Of a stretch of 9,224 nt of DNA, positions 7,377 through 9,224 are shown in pieces. The stretch is taken from positions 1 through 9,224 of the forward strand of contig JACCXA010000130.1 in assembly GCA_013697365.1 (NCBI GenBank), read 5' to 3'. Under the pieces are notes generated by a model. It had not been told where the DNA came from and did no database searches. It was given only the letters and a program-made list of their open reading frames with translations. Position numbers and translations under genes: made by a program. Each line of letters starts with the position of its first letter. Position 1 is the stretch's first letter. The stretch comes from Chthoniobacterales bacterium (lineage in GTDB: Bacteria > Verrucomicrobiota > Verrucomicrobiia > Chthoniobacterales > UBA10450).

Positions 7377-7531
7377 CGTGGGAGCTGTCATCCCGGGCGA
7401 AGTCGAGGAAACTCACGAATCACCAGGAACGCCGCCTCGCCTTCGCACAGCCGTCCTTTGCGCGGGAGATCACTCGACTTCGCTGCGCTCCGCTCGAGAT
7501 GACGGGCGCTATGCTTGGCCTCTCTCGGTGA
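7373..7531 (+). CDS. Short 52-codon ORF bridging crtP and the acyltransferase through the repeat
   Basis: The ORF starts MTWELSSRAK, runs 52 residues and stops at TGA 7529-7531. It begins at an ATGA overlap with crtP, with AGGAG seven bases upstream, and ends in a GTGA overlap with the likely acyltransferase start at 7528. Most of its length is translated repeat DNA, so the peptide itself is unlikely to have a fold or function; it contains no recognisable domain. Its probable effect, if any, is to carry ribosomes from crtP to the acyltransferase start. Alternatively it is a remnant of the original acyltransferase N-terminus interrupted by the insertion. Both readings are inference; what is seen directly is the start, the uninterrupted frame and the two 4-base overlaps. 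Confidence 0.4.
   Translation: MTWELSSRAKSRKLTNHQERRLAFAQPSFAREITRLRCAPLEMTGAMLGLSR
7387..7503. repeat. Dispersed inverted-ended repeat (REP/MITE-like) between crtP and the acyltransferase
   Basis: The left arm, 7387-7407, opens GTCATCCCGGGCGAAGTCGA. The right arm, 7473-7503, is CTCGACTTCGC, then TGCGCTCCG, then CTCGAGATGAC. The arms are imperfect inverted complements, with a 9-base extra segment in the right arm and GTCATC...GATGAC at the very ends. The element is 117 bp, with a 65-bp centre. The reverse strand translates in one frame to a string containing SSGAQRSR and ISRAKDGCAKARR. I recognise this as the false-protein signature of a repeat family scattered through many soil bacterial genomes, often misannotated as hypothetical proteins. 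No transposase and no clear target duplication are visible. Confidence 0.75.
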
Positions 7532-8358
7532 ACGCTACGAACTCGACACACGATGGCGCGACCACTGCGGCACCACTGCGCGCAGCCGCCTCGCGCCCGA
7601 AGATTTCGCCGGGGCTGCTGCGCCTCTTCGGAAAATATTCCGACTTCTATCTCCGCGGCCATTTTCATTCCGTGCGGATGCTGGCAAACGCAGCGCCCAG
7701 TTCAGACAACGACTTTCCGGTCGTTATCTATCTGAACCATTCTTCATGGTGGGATCCGATGATCTGTCTCTTGCTTGCCCGGCAGCTCTTCAAGCAACGG
7801 AAGACATATGGCCCCATCGCGGCCGAAGCGCTGCAGCGTTATCGCTTTTTCGAACGCCTCGGCTTTTTTGGTGTTCGGAAAGGTGCACGCGGTGCGGCGG
7901 ACTTCGTTCGCCAGGCTGAAGCAATTCTGTCTTCCTCCGATTCTGCTCTTTGGTTGACACCGCAGGGGAAATTCGCGGACGACCGGGCACGGCCGCTACA
8001 GTTTCAGAGTGGGCTTGGTCACCTGGCGCGGCGGTCGGGGCCGCTTTCCTTCCTGCCTCTGGCGGTGGAATACACTTTCTGGGAGGAACGTTTGCCGGAA
8101 GTCTTGTTGAGCTTTGGCGAGCCCCTTGTGTTTGACGGCACTCCGCGCCCTAGCCTTTTGGAAACGACCCATCTCCTCGAGTCCGCCCTTGCGAGCGTGC
8201 AGGAGCAGCTTTGTGCGGCATCGCAACGGCGCCGGCCCGATGAATGGCGAGTCGTTCTCCATGGCAAAGCGGGCACGAGCTGCGTTTACGATTTCTGGCG
8301 GCGCATCCGCGCCCGACGGCGCGGGGAGCCATTTCATGCCGCGCATTCCGATCTGTGA
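7528..8358 (+). CDS. PlsC-type acyltransferase (LPLAT superfamily), probable glycosyl-carotenoid acyltransferase
   Basis: 276 residues from the GTG at 7528. The lysophospholipid acyltransferase motifs are in order: LNHSSWWDP with the H-x4-D catalytic pair His71/Asp76; GFFGVRKG at 112-119 (motif II region); LTPQGKF at 143-149 in place of the usual FPEGTR; and FLPLAVEY at 176-182 (motif IV, P-x-A). In the operon it would esterify the sugar of the carotenoid glycoside with a fatty acid, the role of CrtO in staphyloxanthin; membrane-surface action is expected. S. aureus CrtO is, as I recall, a smaller integral membrane protein of another family, so this would be a non-homologous replacement. The same frame is open back to a GTG at 7378, but those 50 codons translate the repeat, so I reject that start. 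The chosen GTG overlaps the stop of the bridging ORF (GTGA). A general phospholipid acyltransferase is the main alternative. Confidence 0.8.
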   Translation: MNATNSTHDGATTAAPLRAAASRPKISPGLLRLFGKYSDFYLRGHFHSVRMLANAAPSSDNDFPVVIYLNHSSWWDPMICLLLARQLFKQRKTYGPIAAEALQRYRFFERLGFFGVRKGARGAADFVRQAEAILSSSDSALWLTPQGKFADDRARPLQFQSGLGHLARRSGPLSFLPLAVEYTFWEERLPEVLLSFGEPLVFDGTPRPSLLETTHLLESALASVQEQLCAASQRRRPDEWRVVLHGKAGTSCVYDFWRRIRARRRGEPFHAAHSDL

Positions 8359-9224
8359 CTGCGCTCGCGATCGCTGCGCTCGTGCTGGCGGCTGGACCCG
8401 CGATATTGTTCCTGCGCAATCTGCATGTCTTCCAGCCGCCGGTGAAGCGGACCGATTTCGCCGCCGATGTAGCCGTGTTGATCCCCGCCCGGAATGAAGC
8501 GTGTAACATCGGACCCGCTATCGAAGCAGCGCTCGCAAATCGCGGCGTGGAGGTGCTGGTTCTCGATGATCTTTCCACGGACGGGACCGCCGAAGTTGTT
8601 GTGGAGATCAACGCGCGCGAACCGCGTGTTCGGTTGATCGAGGGCGCGACTCTGCCACCTGGCTGGTGCGGAAAAAACTGGGCGTGCGCTCAGCTCGCGG
8701 CAGCGACCGGGCGGCCTCTGCTTCTGTTCGTGGACGCCGATGTTCGCCTCGCGCCGCACGCTGCTGCGACGATTTCGCACTTCTTGCGCGAGAGCGGCGC
8801 GCAGTTCGCCAGCGGTGTTCCATCACAGGTGCTCGGCAGCTTCGGAGAGCGCTTGCTCATCCCGTTGATTCATTTTGTGCTTCTCGCCTTCCTTCCCCTG
8901 CAACGCATGCGCCGCTCCCGTCATCCCGCTTATGCGACGGGGTGCGGTCAACTCATTGTAGCCGACGCCGAGGCCTATGGCCGCGCCGGAGGGCACACGG
9001 AGATCCGCGGGAAGATTCATGACGGCCTCGCCTTGCCTAGAGCTTTTCGCCTGGCTGGATTTCAGACGGACGTCTTCGATGCCACGGAGATTTCAACCTG
9101 CCGCATGTACCGTAGCAGCGCGGAGACTTGGCGCGGCTTCAGCAAGAACACACACGAAGGGCTTGGAGCACCGGCGCGGATCGTCCCAGTTACCCTGGTC
9201 CTGCTCATCGGGCAGGTGTTGCCG
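8355..9224 (+). CDS. crtQ: Family 2 glycosyltransferase, CrtQ-like carotenoid glycosyltransferase, 3'-truncated by the window edge
   Basis: 290 residues are in the window and the frame is open at the right edge; S. aureus CrtQ is about 375. The start is GTG at 8355, in a GTGA overlap with the acyltransferase stop; upstream codons in this frame lie inside the acyltransferase gene. A hydrophobic helix at about 3-21 anchors the N-terminus. The GT-A core follows: VLIPARNEACNIG at 41-53, LDDLSTDGT at 70-78, GWCGKNWACAQLA at 103-115 and the metal-binding FVDAD at 125-129 (D127/D129). The probable catalytic-base segment is EIRGKIHDGLALPR at 216-229. A membrane segment lies at about 165-182 and another begins near 277. 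The GKNWA and DGLALPR features are those of the CrtQ/HpnB-like membrane GT2 group. In this operon it probably transfers a sugar to the carotenoid carboxylate. A hopanoid-type role is the alternative, disfavoured by context. Confidence 0.82.
   Translation, partial: MTALAIAALVLAAGPAILFLRNLHVFQPPVKRTDFAADVAVLIPARNEACNIGPAIEAALANRGVEVLVLDDLSTDGTAEVVVEINAREPRVRLIEGATLPPGWCGKNWACAQLAAATGRPLLLFVDADVRLAPHAAATISHFLRESGAQFASGVPSQVLGSFGERLLIPLIHFVLLAFLPLQRMRRSRHPAYATGCGQLIVADAEAYGRAGGHTEIRGKIHDGLALPRAFRLAGFQTDVFDATEISTCRMYRSSAETWRGFSKNTHEGLGAPARIVPVTLVLLIGQVLP

Noticed and set aside
7378..7527. N-terminal 50-codon extension of the acyltransferase from GTG 7378
   Set aside because: These codons translate the repeat and are rich in unrelated low-complexity residues. 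The protein family does not need them and a GTGA-overlap start at 7528 is available.
7420..7668. 82-codon minus-strand frame ending in DGCAKARRRSW
   Set aside because: It is the false translation of the dispersed repeat extended into the acyltransferase gene, not a protein gene.
8359..8382. Two copies of CTGCGCTCG flanking a GCGATCGC palindrome
   Set aside because: It falls in alanine/leucine codons of the glycosyltransferase membrane anchor; codon bias in a hydrophobic helix explains it, although it resembles part of the dispersed repeat arm.

Overview
The window is GC-rich, gene-dense bacterial chromosome. It looks like a soil verrucomicrobium (Verrucomicrobiota, Chthoniobacterales-like). 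This placement is inferred from the style of the FabI and GlcD proteins, the GC content, and a dispersed repeat whose false translation (SSGAQRSR...ISRAKDGCAKARR) I remember as common in Verrucomicrobia and Acidobacteria. It is not proven by any marker gene.

Left part (1-2854): the 3' end of an endonuclease/exonuclease/phosphatase-family gene runs off the left edge on the + strand. It converges, with only 7 bp between, on a minus-strand pair: fabI (enoyl-ACP reductase) followed by a glcD-type FAD-linked oxidase. The pair is separated by 72 bp containing a small GATCACGATC direct repeat.

Right part (about 2927-9224, + strand, divergent from fabI): a C30 carotenoid acid-ester operon of the staphyloxanthin type. 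The order is crtN (diapophytoene/dehydrosqualene desaturase family), an aldehyde dehydrogenase, crtP/crtNb (terminal methyl oxidase), a PlsC-type acyltransferase, and a membrane-anchored family 2 glycosyltransferase (crtQ-like) cut by the right edge. Read as a pathway: CrtN desaturates the C30 backbone, CrtP oxidises a terminal methyl to an aldehyde, the dehydrogenase makes the carboxylate, the glycosyltransferase adds a sugar and the acyltransferase adds a fatty acid. No C30 synthase (crtM or hpnCDE) lies in the window.

The operon is joined by 4-base stop/start overlaps: ATGA at 4546, ATGA at 5841, GTGA at 8355. The crtP-acyltransferase junction has been pried apart by a 117-bp inverted-ended dispersed repeat (7387-7503). 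Even so, a 52-codon ORF begins at an ATGA overlap with crtP (good Shine-Dalgarno), reads straight through the repeat and ends in a GTGA overlap with the likely acyltransferase start. The chain of coupled starts therefore appears preserved across the insertion. The second oddity is the aldehyde dehydrogenase: it keeps all catalytic residues but lacks a block of roughly 60-70 residues after the catalytic cysteine, including the usual E-x-F-G-P motif.
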